From contig JAEKKX010000005.1 of assembly GCA_019510125.1 (NCBI GenBank), positions 172,009 through 236,008 of the forward strand: a DNA stretch of 64,000 nucleotides, given 5' to 3'. This DNA is from Lysobacterales bacterium (GTDB lineage: Bacteria; Pseudomonadota; Gammaproteobacteria; Xanthomonadales; Xanthomonadaceae). Numbering within the stretch: position 1 is the stretch's first letter; every line of letters begins with the position of its first letter. Shown here one piece after another: positions 34,287 through 43,200 of this stretch. A program made the position numbers and the translations under genes. The notes beneath the pieces were generated by a model that did not search any database, was not told the origin of the DNA, and saw only the letters and a list, made by a program, of their open reading frames with translations.

Positions 34287-35207
34287 TCAGCGGTTGGCCA
34301 CGCCGTGCGGCACATGGCCTGCGGCGACGTGTTCGCGCGCGGAGTCGATGTTGTGCGGCGAATCGTCGAAGAAGATGTCGGCGCCGAACGCCTGCAGGAA
34401 CGGGCCCTTCGGCCGCCCGCCGAGGAACAGCGCCTCGTCGAGGCGGATGCCCCACTCGCGCAGGGTGCGGATGACCCGCTCGTGCGCGGGTGCGGATCGC
34501 GCGGTCACCAGCGCGGTGCGGATCGGGCAGCGTTCGACCGGATAGGCCGCCTGCAGCCGGTGCAGCGCGTCGAGGAAGGCGCGGAACGGCCCGCCCGACA
34601 GCGGCTCGTGCGCGCGCTCGCGCTCGTGGCGCGCGAACGCTTCCAGCCCGCCCTCGCGCGAGATTCGCTCGCCTTCGTCGTCGAACAGCACCGCGTCGCC
34701 GTCGAAGGCGATGCGGATCTGCTCCGACGGCGCATCGCCGGCCGCCGGCACCGTCGGCGGCGCCGGCAGCAGCGTGGCCGCGGCGATGCCGTGCTCCAGC
34801 GCGCGCCGCACCGATTCGGGGTTCGCGGACAGGAACAGGTGCGCGCCGAACGGCTTGACGTAGGGCCAGGTCGGCGCGCCCGAGGTGAAGGTGGCCCGGC
34901 GGATGTCGAGGCCGTGGTGCTGGATCGAATTGAACACCCGCAGGCCGGTGTCGGACGAATTGCGCGACAGCAGGATGACCTCGACCCGCGGCGCCTCGGC
35001 CGGCGCGTCCTCGTTCAGCGCCAGCAGCTTGCGCACCAGCGGGAAGGCGATCCCGGGGGCCAGCACCTCGTCCTCGCGCTTGCGCTGGAAGTCCGCGTAG
35101 ACGTCCACCCCCTGGGCCTCGAACAGCGCGTGGCTCTCCTCCAGGTCGAACAGCGCGCGGGAGGAGATGGCGATGACGAGGGGCTGGGGAGTGGCATCGG
35201 CGGGCAT
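34287..35207 (-). CDS. 5'-nucleotidase (NT5C1-like)
   Basis: The 306-residue cytosolic protein matches the family of 5'-nucleotidases related to eukaryotic NT5C1: LVIAISSRALFDLEESHALFE at the start, VEVILLSRNSSDTGLRVFNSIQHHGL, the haloacid-dehalogenase-type aspartates in IRIAFDGDAVLFDDEGE, and IFFDDSPHN near the end. It would dephosphorylate nucleoside monophosphates. The start at 35207 removes an upstream open stretch that has no family similarity. It is monocistronic and converges on the repeat array. Confidence 0.88.
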   Translation of the reverse strand: MPADATPQPLVIAISSRALFDLEESHALFEAQGVDVYADFQRKREDEVLAPGIAFPLVRKLLALNEDAPAEAPRVEVILLSRNSSDTGLRVFNSIQHHGLDIRRATFTSGAPTWPYVKPFGAHLFLSANPESVRRALEHGIAAATLLPAPPTVPAAGDAPSEQIRIAFDGDAVLFDDEGERISREGGLEAFARHERERAHEPLSGGPFRAFLDALHRLQAAYPVERCPIRTALVTARSAPAHERVIRTLREWGIRLDEALFLGGRPKGPFLQAFGADIFFDDSPHNIDSAREHVAAGHVPHGVANR

Positions 35208-35545
35208 GGCGCCAGTATGCCGTGGCGGCGTCTCACCGTCGGCGACAGAACGCATCGACCGGACCGGCGTCCGCCCCCCGGGTTGCGCCCGCAGCGTGCA
35301 GGACGCCATGTCCCCGCGGCAGGCCCGCTCCCCCGTCGCGCCCGGATCGCATCCGTCGATCACGCCTCCGGAGAAAACGCCGGGATGGCCATGCCTCCTT
35401 CCGCCCGTCCGCTGGCGGCCCTCGCCTGAACGGTATGCTCGGCGCCGCGTTGCTGACGGCGCCACCTGGATCGAGCCCAGCCAAGCCTCGTGCGCGGCGG
35501 AGGATGAACACCGACGACACGGGGCAACGTCATCGGGGCGCGCAG
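35208..35545. other. Intergenic region, no gene seen
   Basis: These 338 bases lie between the 5'-nucleotidase start and the stop of the RCC1-repeat gene, both leftward. Frames crossing it are arginine/proline-rich shadows without ribosome sites. It should contain the nucleotidase promoter, but I find no clear minus-35/minus-10 pair and no strong terminator for the RCC1 gene. Confidence 0.5.
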
Positions 35546-38059
35546 CTATCGCGAAAGTCGCGATCCGTGTCCTCGCGACCCCTTGCGCCCCCGCGGCGCC
35601 TCAGTCACCTCGATCGCCTGACCGGCTCCGGAGACCTGGGGTGCAGGGGAGGCGCCCGGCGTCGGGCGAAGGGGACCTCCGGTCAGCATCGTGCGTGGTC
35701 GGATCCTGAGGTATCGCGTGTGCTTGGTCTGATCGAGTAGAACAAGCGTGTACATGTAGCACTTGCCCGCCGCGGACTGGGACATGGAAGTATCCAGACG
35801 ATGCGACCCATCCGGCAGGACACGCTGGCCGATGCGCTGGAACGCGCCGCGCCAATCGATCCTGACGACCGGCAGGTCTGGACACGTGATCTGGCCCTGC
35901 TCGATCCAGCCGAGCGACTTGCCGGGGAGCGACACGCCCAGCGCGTCCCTGACCCACCAGGTGAAAGGAAGATTGCGGTCGACTTCGACGTCGTACAACA
36001 CATCCGAACGCTCGAAGGGCGCCAGGAAGCCCTCGAACGCATAGACAGTCGTGTATGTGCTCGTCTTCTGTGCGAAGTTTCCAGCGATGTCGAACACGCG
36101 GCAGAAAGCCTCCCTGCTGTTCAAGGCAAGCGCGATGGGCGAACACTCCGCACGCGCCCAGTGCATGCCCGATACCGCATCGCTGCCGGTCAGTTGCGTA
36201 TCGAAAGGCGTATTGAGCACCAGCGTCCCCGTCGGCAAGACGGCGGAGATGACCGGCGGGGTCTTGTCCAGCTTCACGTCATACGTCATCGAGGCGACAT
36301 TGCCGGCCAGGTCCTTGGCCTGGTGCGTGAGCGTCGTCGTTCCTTCGGTCGTGACGCGGTGGCTCGCATGGCACCCGACCTGCACGCCGGAGGCGCCATC
36401 GAAGCAGGAAAACAGAATGTCGACATCCGACAGGTACCATCCCGAGGGACGCGGGGCGGTGCTGTCGCTCATCGTGATCTGCGGCGGCGTCGCATCGCGC
36501 TTCAGGGTCACGATGCGGATCGACGGATACGCCGGGCCGATGCTGCCTTCACTGATGGCATAGCAGGAATATTCCGCACCGTCCTGCCATGTATCCTGCG
36601 CGAGCACGACGTCCTGGCAGCCGCCCACGATCTGCACCGGGGATTCGGGGTCGGTGACAACCCACTGCAGATGGACATCGCTCACATACCAACCGTTGTC
36701 GCCCAGCGTGCCCGTGATGACTGCGTCGATGACAGGAGGCGTCGTATCGGTCTTCGGGCGCACGGCACCGCGCGACTCGACGCGCCCGGCGAGTTGGCCG
36801 AAGCTGTCATCGCCCCAGCAGACGGTTTTTCGGTCCTCACGCACCGCGCATGTATGCGAGAACCCGGCGGCCACCGACACGAAACGGCCCGCCGGCGCAG
36901 TCGCCTGCCCATGATCGTTGCGCCCCCAGCAATCGATGCCGCCGTCGCCCCTGAGCGCACACGCGTGGAAGGCGCCCACTGCGAGTTTCCGGTAACCGGA
37001 GGCTGACACCGGCGCCGCGGTCTGGCCCTCGGTGCCAAGTCCCCAGCAAACCAACGAACCATCGGCACGCAGTGCACAACTGTGGCGCTCTCCCACATCG
37101 ATATCGCGAAACACACCGGCCGGGGCTAGAGTCTGGCCATCGCCGCCGTAACCCCAGCACGCAACGCTGCCATCGTCGTGCAAGCCGCAACTATGGTTCA
37201 GTCCCGTGGCGATGCGGCGATAGAGGCCCACCGGGACGTTGCCCTGCCCGTTGACGTTCCATCCCCAGCACGCGCCCGAGCCATCCGCACGCACACCGCA
37301 GGCATTGAATTGCCCCACATCGATCGACCTGAACGTGCCGACTTCAGGCATGCCCTGCGCCGCAGGACCATTGCCCCAGCAGCGCACGGCGCCGTCGAAC
37401 AGGATCCCGCAGCCCTGATCGCCGCGAACGTCGAGCGCGCGCATCGGCCGGGCCGGCGCCAGCGTCTGCCCCAAGCGTTCATCCCCCCAGCACTGCGGAC
37501 GCGCGTCCGCATCAAGCGCACAGGCATGCCCGTCGCCTGCCGCGATCGCGGCGCCGCGGGTGGATTCCTCCATCCGAGAACCGAGTGCCCACGAGAATCC
37601 GGACAGCCCCTGCTCTTCGGCATCGCCCCAGCAATACTTGCCACCGCTGTCGGAAAGCGCGCAGCTTCGCCGTTCGCCCGCCCAGATGGCGACGGCTTTC
37701 AGACCACGAGGGGCGTCCAGTTGAGCGCTGTCGTTCTGTCCCCAGCAGATCACGGAACCGTTGCTGCGGATGGCGCATGCATGATGTGCACCGACGCTGA
37801 TCGCCACGAAGCGACCTTGGGGCGGCATCAGCACGACGGCGGAAAGCAGACGACGCCCGCATTGCAGCGTGCCATCGTCGCCGATTACGCATCCGCCTGC
37901 GGCTGTCCTATCGGAGCCTTGGGCGCTGCCCGCCTGCCATGCAGGGCGAAGCAGGAATGTCTGCAGGAGTGGACGCGCCTGCGCCACAGCACTGGCGAGC
38001 ACGCAACCGAGCAAGACGACCAACAGGGGCAGCACGCGACGCTTCGAGGTTAAAATCAT
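35546..38059 (-). CDS. Secreted RCC1-repeat protein with Ig-like and PxKF-like C-terminus
   Basis: The 837-residue protein has a signal peptide (residues 1-28, cut after AQA). Nine RCC1-type repeats follow (about 60-425), each ending in a CWG core such as ICWGQND, QCWGDE, ACWGWN and VCWGLG, spaced 37-42 residues, predicting a beta-propeller with paired cysteines. Next are three TPP-initiated beta-sandwich segments (TTPPVIDAVITG, DATPPQITMSD, DKTPPVISAV; about 440-700) and a PxKF-like module starting YAFEGFLAPFERSD. The base composition is visibly less GC-rich than the flanks, with codons rare elsewhere, suggesting acquisition by transfer. It is probably a surface or secreted binding protein; ligand unknown. 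Confidence 0.85.
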   Translation of the reverse strand: MILTSKRRVLPLLVVLLGCVLASAVAQARPLLQTFLLRPAWQAGSAQGSDRTAAGGCVIGDDGTLQCGRRLLSAVVLMPPQGRFVAISVGAHHACAIRSNGSVICWGQNDSAQLDAPRGLKAVAIWAGERRSCALSDSGGKYCWGDAEEQGLSGFSWALGSRMEESTRGAAIAAGDGHACALDADARPQCWGDERLGQTLAPARPMRALDVRGDQGCGILFDGAVRCWGNGPAAQGMPEVGTFRSIDVGQFNACGVRADGSGACWGWNVNGQGNVPVGLYRRIATGLNHSCGLHDDGSVACWGYGGDGQTLAPAGVFRDIDVGERHSCALRADGSLVCWGLGTEGQTAAPVSASGYRKLAVGAFHACALRGDGGIDCWGRNDHGQATAPAGRFVSVAAGFSHTCAVREDRKTVCWGDDSFGQLAGRVESRGAVRPKTDTTPPVIDAVITGTLGDNGWYVSDVHLQWVVTDPESPVQIVGGCQDVVLAQDTWQDGAEYSCYAISEGSIGPAYPSIRIVTLKRDATPPQITMSDSTAPRPSGWYLSDVDILFSCFDGASGVQVGCHASHRVTTEGTTTLTHQAKDLAGNVASMTYDVKLDKTPPVISAVLPTGTLVLNTPFDTQLTGSDAVSGMHWARAECSPIALALNSREAFCRVFDIAGNFAQKTSTYTTVYAFEGFLAPFERSDVLYDVEVDRNLPFTWWVRDALGVSLPGKSLGWIEQGQITCPDLPVVRIDWRGAFQRIGQRVLPDGSHRLDTSMSQSAAGKCYMYTLVLLDQTKHTRYLRIRPRTMLTGGPLRPTPGASPAPQVSGAGQAIEVTEAPRGRKGSRGHGSRLSR

Positions 38060-38214
38060 GAGAGGCAGCGATCCGCAGGTGAGCACTCGAAATGGCACGC
38101 CCAACCGGGTCGTGCTCCAACCAAGCCGGGATGCATTGAAAAGCGGGGACATGCGTCCGTGCTCTCGACAGGCGGAGCTATGTCTCTCCAGTCCTGTTTG
38201 TTGTCCACCCCCCA

Positions 38215-38988
38215 TCATGCCACGAACTGCTCGCTGAGGATGCGTTCCTCGAGATTGTGCTCGGGGTCGAACAGCAGGGTCACGGTGCGGTCGCGGGATT
38301 CGCGGATCGCGACTTCGACCACGTCGCGGACTTCGTGCGAGTCGGCGGTGGCGCTGACCGGGCGCTTGTACGGGTCGAGCACGCGGAACTTCGTTTCGGT
38401 GTCGGCCTTGAGCAGCGCGCCGCGCCAGCGCCGCGGGCGGAACGGCGCGATCGGGGTCAGCGCGACCACGCCGCTGCCCAGCGGCAGGATCGGGCCGCCG
38501 GCGGAATAGTTGTAGGCGGTGCTGCCGGCGGGCGTCGCCACCATCACGCCGTCGCAGATGAGTTCGTCGAGCCGGGTCTGGCCGCTGAGTTCGATCGCGA
38601 TGTGCGCCGCCTGGCGGGTCTGGCGCAGCAGCGAGACCTCGTTGTAGGCCAGCGACACCACGGTCGCGCCGGATTCGGTGTGGGCGCGCATCTCCAGCGG
38701 CCGCAGCACCGCGGGTTCGGCGGCGTCGAGGCGCGCCAGCAGGTCGTCCTCGCCGTACTGGTTCATCAGGAAACCGACCGTGCCCAGCTTCATGCCGTAC
38801 ACCGGCCGACCGAGGTCGCCGTGGCGATGGAGGGTCTGCAGCATGAAGCCGTCGCCGCCGAGCGCGCAGAGCACGTCCGCATCTTCCGGGGCGTGGCGGC
38901 CGTGCCGCGACTGCATCGCGGCGAGCACGCCCTGCGCATCCGGCGTGGGACTGGCGAGAAAGGCGATCCGGGGCGTCTTCGGCATCAT
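38215..38988 (-). CDS. nadK: NAD kinase
   Basis: The 257-residue enzyme phosphorylates NAD to NADP. The GGDG motif (44-47, with Asp46) is intact, followed by [25 protein letters not shown], the catalytic/ATP site [27 protein letters not shown], and HEVRD. It is shorter than the E. coli enzyme (292), as in the short alpha/gammaproteobacterial subgroup. It diverges from the lysozyme gene and lies 155 bases upstream of the RCC1 gene. Confidence 0.95.
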   Translation of the reverse strand: MMPKTPRIAFLASPTPDAQGVLAAMQSRHGRHAPEDADVLCALGGDGFMLQTLHRHGDLGRPVYGMKLGTVGFLMNQYGEDDLLARLDAAEPAVLRPLEMRAHTESGATVVSLAYNEVSLLRQTRQAAHIAIELSGQTRLDELICDGVMVATPAGSTAYNYSAGGPILPLGSGVVALTPIAPFRPRRWRGALLKADTETKFRVLDPYKRPVSATADSHEVRDVVEVAIRESRDRTVTLLFDPEHNLEERILSEQFVA

Positions 38989-39166
38989 CGTCTCGTGTAC
39001 GCGGGCGTATTGGGGACCAGGTCACACACCGATCCGGGGTCTGCCCCTATCTTCCGGGTGCGCGGCCGCTCTGGCAACGACATCCCGCCGCGCGCATCGC
39101 ACGACCCCTCGGCCCGGATCGCGTCCCCCGACGCCCGGGCCCCTGTCCATTTCATGGAGGAATGAC

Positions 39167-40117
39167 ATGTCGTCACGCAACACCCTGCCCGCCGCGTCGG
39201 CGCGCACCACGCTGCTGGCCGCCCTCGTCGCGCTCTCGTCGGCCGCGATCGTGTCCGCCCAGCCCGCCGGCCAGCGGACCGCGTTCGAGTCGGTCGGCCC
39301 CGCCGCCGGCCTGGCGGACCCCGCACCCGGACTCGAAGCGAACTGGCTGGACAAGCTCAATCCGGAGATCCCCTCGCCGGTCGCCGCGTACATCGTCGCC
39401 AACGACCATCCGATGGGCTCGCAGATCCGCCTGCACGAGTTCAAGCCGTTCATGCGCGGCGGCATGCTGCGCACGATCACCAAGGTCGGCTCGGTCGCCG
39501 GCATGGACGTCAGCGGTTACCAGGGCAACGTGAACTGGTCGTCCGCCTATTCCAAGGGCGCGCGCTTCGCCTACGTCAAGGCGACCGAGGGCACGTACTA
39601 CACCAATCCCTATTTCGCCCAGCAGTACAACGGTTCGTACAACGTCGGGATGATCCGCGGCGCGTACCATTTCGCGCGCCCGGACACCACCACCGGTGCG
39701 ACCCAGGCCGACTACTTCGTCAACCACGGCGGCGGCTGGTCGGCGGACGCCAAGACCCTGCCCGGCGCGCTGGACATGGAATACAACCCCTACGGCTCGA
39801 CCTGCTACGGCCTGAGCAAGAGCGGCATGGCGTCGTGGATCTCGTCGTTCAGCAGCCGCTACAAGACCCGCACCGGCCGCTATCCGGTGATCTACACCAG
39901 CAATAGCTGGTGGACGACCTGCGTCGGCACGTCGGGCAATTTCAGCGCGACCAGTCCGCTGTGGGTGGCGCGCTATTCCAGCACCGTCGGCACGCTGCCG
40001 TATGCGTGGTCGTACTACACGTTCTGGCAGTTCGCCGATTCCGGCACGTTCCCGGGCGACCAGAACACCTTCAACGGCGCCTACGACCGCCTGGTGGTGC
40101 TGGCCCGCGGCTACTGA
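39167..40117 (+). CDS. Secreted GH25 lysozyme (muramidase)
   Basis: The 316-residue protein has a signal peptide (11-31, cut after VSA) and a pro-region of about 75 residues (33-108). The GH25 domain (about 110-316) has VAGMDVSGYQGNVNW (Asp114), FAYVKATEGTYYTNPYF, GAYHFARP and the catalytic pair Asp203/Glu205 in ALDMEYNPYG. It hydrolyses the N-acetylmuramic acid-beta-1,4-GlcNAc bond. Secreted muramidases are part of the lytic arsenal of Lysobacter-type predators. The ATG follows GGAGGAATG. A strong terminator follows. Confidence 0.93.
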   Translation: MSSRNTLPAASARTTLLAALVALSSAAIVSAQPAGQRTAFESVGPAAGLADPAPGLEANWLDKLNPEIPSPVAAYIVANDHPMGSQIRLHEFKPFMRGGMLRTITKVGSVAGMDVSGYQGNVNWSSAYSKGARFAYVKATEGTYYTNPYFAQQYNGSYNVGMIRGAYHFARPDTTTGATQADYFVNHGGGWSADAKTLPGALDMEYNPYGSTCYGLSKSGMASWISSFSSRYKTRTGRYPVIYTSNSWWTTCVGTSGNFSATSPLWVARYSSTVGTLPYAWSYYTFWQFADSGTFPGDQNTFNGAYDRLVVLARGY

Positions 40118-40137
40118 TCGCGCCTGCGACGCCACGG

Positions 40138-40172
40138 AAAAGGCCGGCCGCTTGCGCGACCGGCCTTTTTTC
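40138..40172 (+). terminator. Strong terminator after the lysozyme gene
   Basis: A 10-bp stem AAAAGGCCGG/CCGGCCTTTT with a 12-base loop runs into six T residues. It also lies 54 bases beyond the stop of the convergent glutamate dehydrogenase gene and its A-run lets it act on that strand. Confidence 0.9.
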
Positions 40173-40225
40173 CATCGGTGCGGAGGATGCGCGGCCGGGC
40201 CGGACATGGCCCCGCCGGACGCGCC

Positions 40226-43200
40226 TCAGCCAGCGTTCGAGAGCATCGACAGCCGGCGCACCGCCACCGACGCCGTCGGGTAGTCCAGCGACTTCTGCGC
40301 CGCCAGTTCCGACAGCATGCCGAGGGTGAAGCGCAGCGCGGCGTCGTCGCGACCGATCCAGTGCGCCAGCTTGGCGTCGGCGGTCGACCCGGCGGCCTCC
40401 AGCACCTGCATGGTGAGCTGGCGCTGCTGCACCGCGAGTTCGTCGCGCAGCGAGCCGCGCGCGACGGCGTGCCAGCGGCCGTCCACCGGCAGCGCGTCGA
40501 TCTGCTGGTACAGCCACGGCAACTGCAGCGCCTGGCCGAGGCGGAAATGCGCCTTGGCGACGTCCACGGCCTTGAGCTTGCGCGCGCGCGCGATCTCGAT
40601 GATGTCGCAGCACCATTCGAGGTACGGCAGCGCCGCGAGCTGCATGGCCAGCGCCTCCGGCAGGCCCTTCGCCTTCCAGTCGGCGAAGGAGGCGTCGTAG
40701 GCGGGGCGCATGGCGCCCGGCAGGATGTCCTTGCCCGCGCGCACTTCGCGGAAGCCGTCGTGGTAGCGCTCGACCGCGGCGGTGATGCCGGGGATCGGGC
40801 CCGGCCGCGACAGCAGCCAGCGGGTCAGCGAACGCTGCAGCGCCCAGATCGTCTGCAGCGCATCGACCTGCACCGACTCCGGCACCTTGCCGTCGAGGGC
40901 GTCGATCTGCGCCCACAGATCGCGCGCGTCCAGCGTTTCGCGGGTGATGGTGAACGCCTTGGCGACCTCGGCCGGGGTGCGGCCGGTGTCCTCGGTCATG
41001 CGCAGCAGGAAGGTCGCGCCCATGCGGTTGATCGTGGAGTTGGTCACCGCGGTGGCGATGATCTCCCGCTTCAGGCGGTGCTGCTCCATGGCCTTCGCGT
41101 ACTTCTTCTGCAGCGGCTCCGGGAAGTAGCGGACCAGTTCCTTGGACAGGTACGGGTCTTCCGGCACGTCGGAATCGAGCAGTTGCTGGTAGGCGACGAG
41201 CTTGGCGTAGGACAGCAGCACCGACAGCTCCGGCCGGGTCAGGCCGAGGCCGCGCGCCTTGCGATCGGCGATCTCCGCGTCGGAGGGGAGGTACTCGATC
41301 TGGCGGTCGAGCAGGCCCTGCGCCTCGAGGGTGCGGATGAAGTGCTGCTTGGAGCCCAGGCGGGACAGGCTCATCCGCTGCATCAGGCTGAGCGCCTGGT
41401 TCTGGCGGTAGTTGTCGTTGAGCACCAGGGCCGCGACTTCGTCGGTCATCGCCGCGAGCAGCTTGTTGCGGTCGGCCATGCCCAGCCGCTTCTTCTGCAC
41501 CTCGCCGTTGAGCAGGATCTTGATGTTCACCTCGTGGTCGGAGGTGTCCACGCCGGCGGAGTTGTCGATGAAGTCGGTGTTGAGCAGCACGCCCGAGTGC
41601 AGCGCGGCCTCGACCCGGCCGAGCTGGGTCAGGCCGAGGTTGCCGCCCTCGCCCACCACCCGGCAGCGCAGTTCGTTGCCGTTGACGCGCAGGCCGTTGT
41701 TGGCACGGTCGCCGACGTCGGCGTTGGTTTCGGTCGAGGCCTTGACGTAGGTGCCGATGCCGCCGTTCCACAGCAGGTCCACCGGCGCCTTGAGGATCGC
41801 GTTCATCAGCGCCATCGGGCTCATCGACGCGACGTCGCCGTCGATGCCGAGCGCGGCCCGGGCCTCCGGCGACAGCGGGATCGCCTTGGCCGAACGCGGG
41901 AATACGCCGCCGCCCTTGCTGATCAGCGCCTTGTCGTAGTCGTCCCAGCTCGAACGCGGCAGCTTGAACATGCGCTCGCGTTCCCTGAACGACACCGCCG
42001 CATCGGGGTTCGGATCGAGGAAGATGTGGCGATGGTCGAACGCGGCCAGCAGGCGGATGTGCTTCGACAGCAGCATGCCGTTGCCGAACACGTCGCCGGA
42101 CATGTCGCCGATGCCGACGCAGGTGAAGTCGGCGGTCTGCGAGTCGCGGCCCATCGCGCGGAAGTGGCGCTTGACCGACTCCCACGCGCCGCGCGCGGTG
42201 ATGCCCATGCCCTTGTGGTCGTAGCCGACCGAGCCGCCGGACGCGAACGCGTCGTCGAGCCAGAAGCCGTGCGCGCGGGCGATGCCGTTGGCGATGTCGG
42301 AGAAGGTCGCGGTGCCCTTGTCGGCCGCGACCACGAGGTACGGGTCGTCGCCGTCGTGGCGGACCACCTCGGCCGGCGGCACGACCTTGCCCTCGACCAG
42401 GTTGTCGGTGAGGTCGAGCAGGCCGTTGATGAAGCGCTTGTAGCAGGCCACGCCCTCGGCGAACCACGCGTCGCGGTTGGCCGCCGGATCGGGCAACTGC
42501 TTGCAGAAGAAGCCGCCCTTGGAACCGACCGGCACGATGACGGTGTTCTTCACCATCTGCGCCTTGACCAGGCCCAGGACCTCGGTGCGGAAGTCCTCGC
42601 GGCGGCCCGACCAGCGCAGGCCGCCGCGCGCGACCGGCCCGAAGCGCAGGTGCACGCCCTCGACGCGCGGGCCGCAGACGAAGATCTCGCGGTACGGCCG
42701 CGGCTTCGGCAGGTCCGGCACCTTCGACGAGTCGAACTTGAAGCTGAGGTAGTCGGCCGGGCCGCCGTCGGCGCGCAGGCCGTCCTTGTAGCGGCCGCTG
42801 CGGTAGGTGATGTAGTAGTTGGTGCGCAGGGTGGCTTCGATCGCGCCGACGAAGCTGCGCAGGATGCGGTCCTCGTCGAGGCTGGAGACGCGATCGAGCA
42901 GGGCCGTGATCGCGTTGCGCGCGGCCTCGACCTGCGCATCGCGCTTCGCCGCGCGCGCGGCGATCACCGGCTCCACCGCCGCCAGCACCGCGGGCTCGTC
43001 GCCGGCGAGCGCCACGAGCTGGGCGCGGAAGCGTTCGGCGCCGGCCTTGATCTGGGCCCGCGATTCGCTGCCGGTGGACGGGTCGAAGCGCGCCTCGAAC
43101 AGTTCGGTCAGCAGCCGCGCCAGCACCGGGTAGCGCGCGAAAGTCTCCTCGACGTAGCTCTGCGAGAACGGCACGCCCAACTGCAGCAGGTACTTGCAGT

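Noticed and set aside
35222-35740. A 172-codon plus-strand frame before the RCC1 gene
   Set aside because: Arg/Pro-rich, no ribosome site, and overlaps the RCC1 gene 3' end; read as noncoding.
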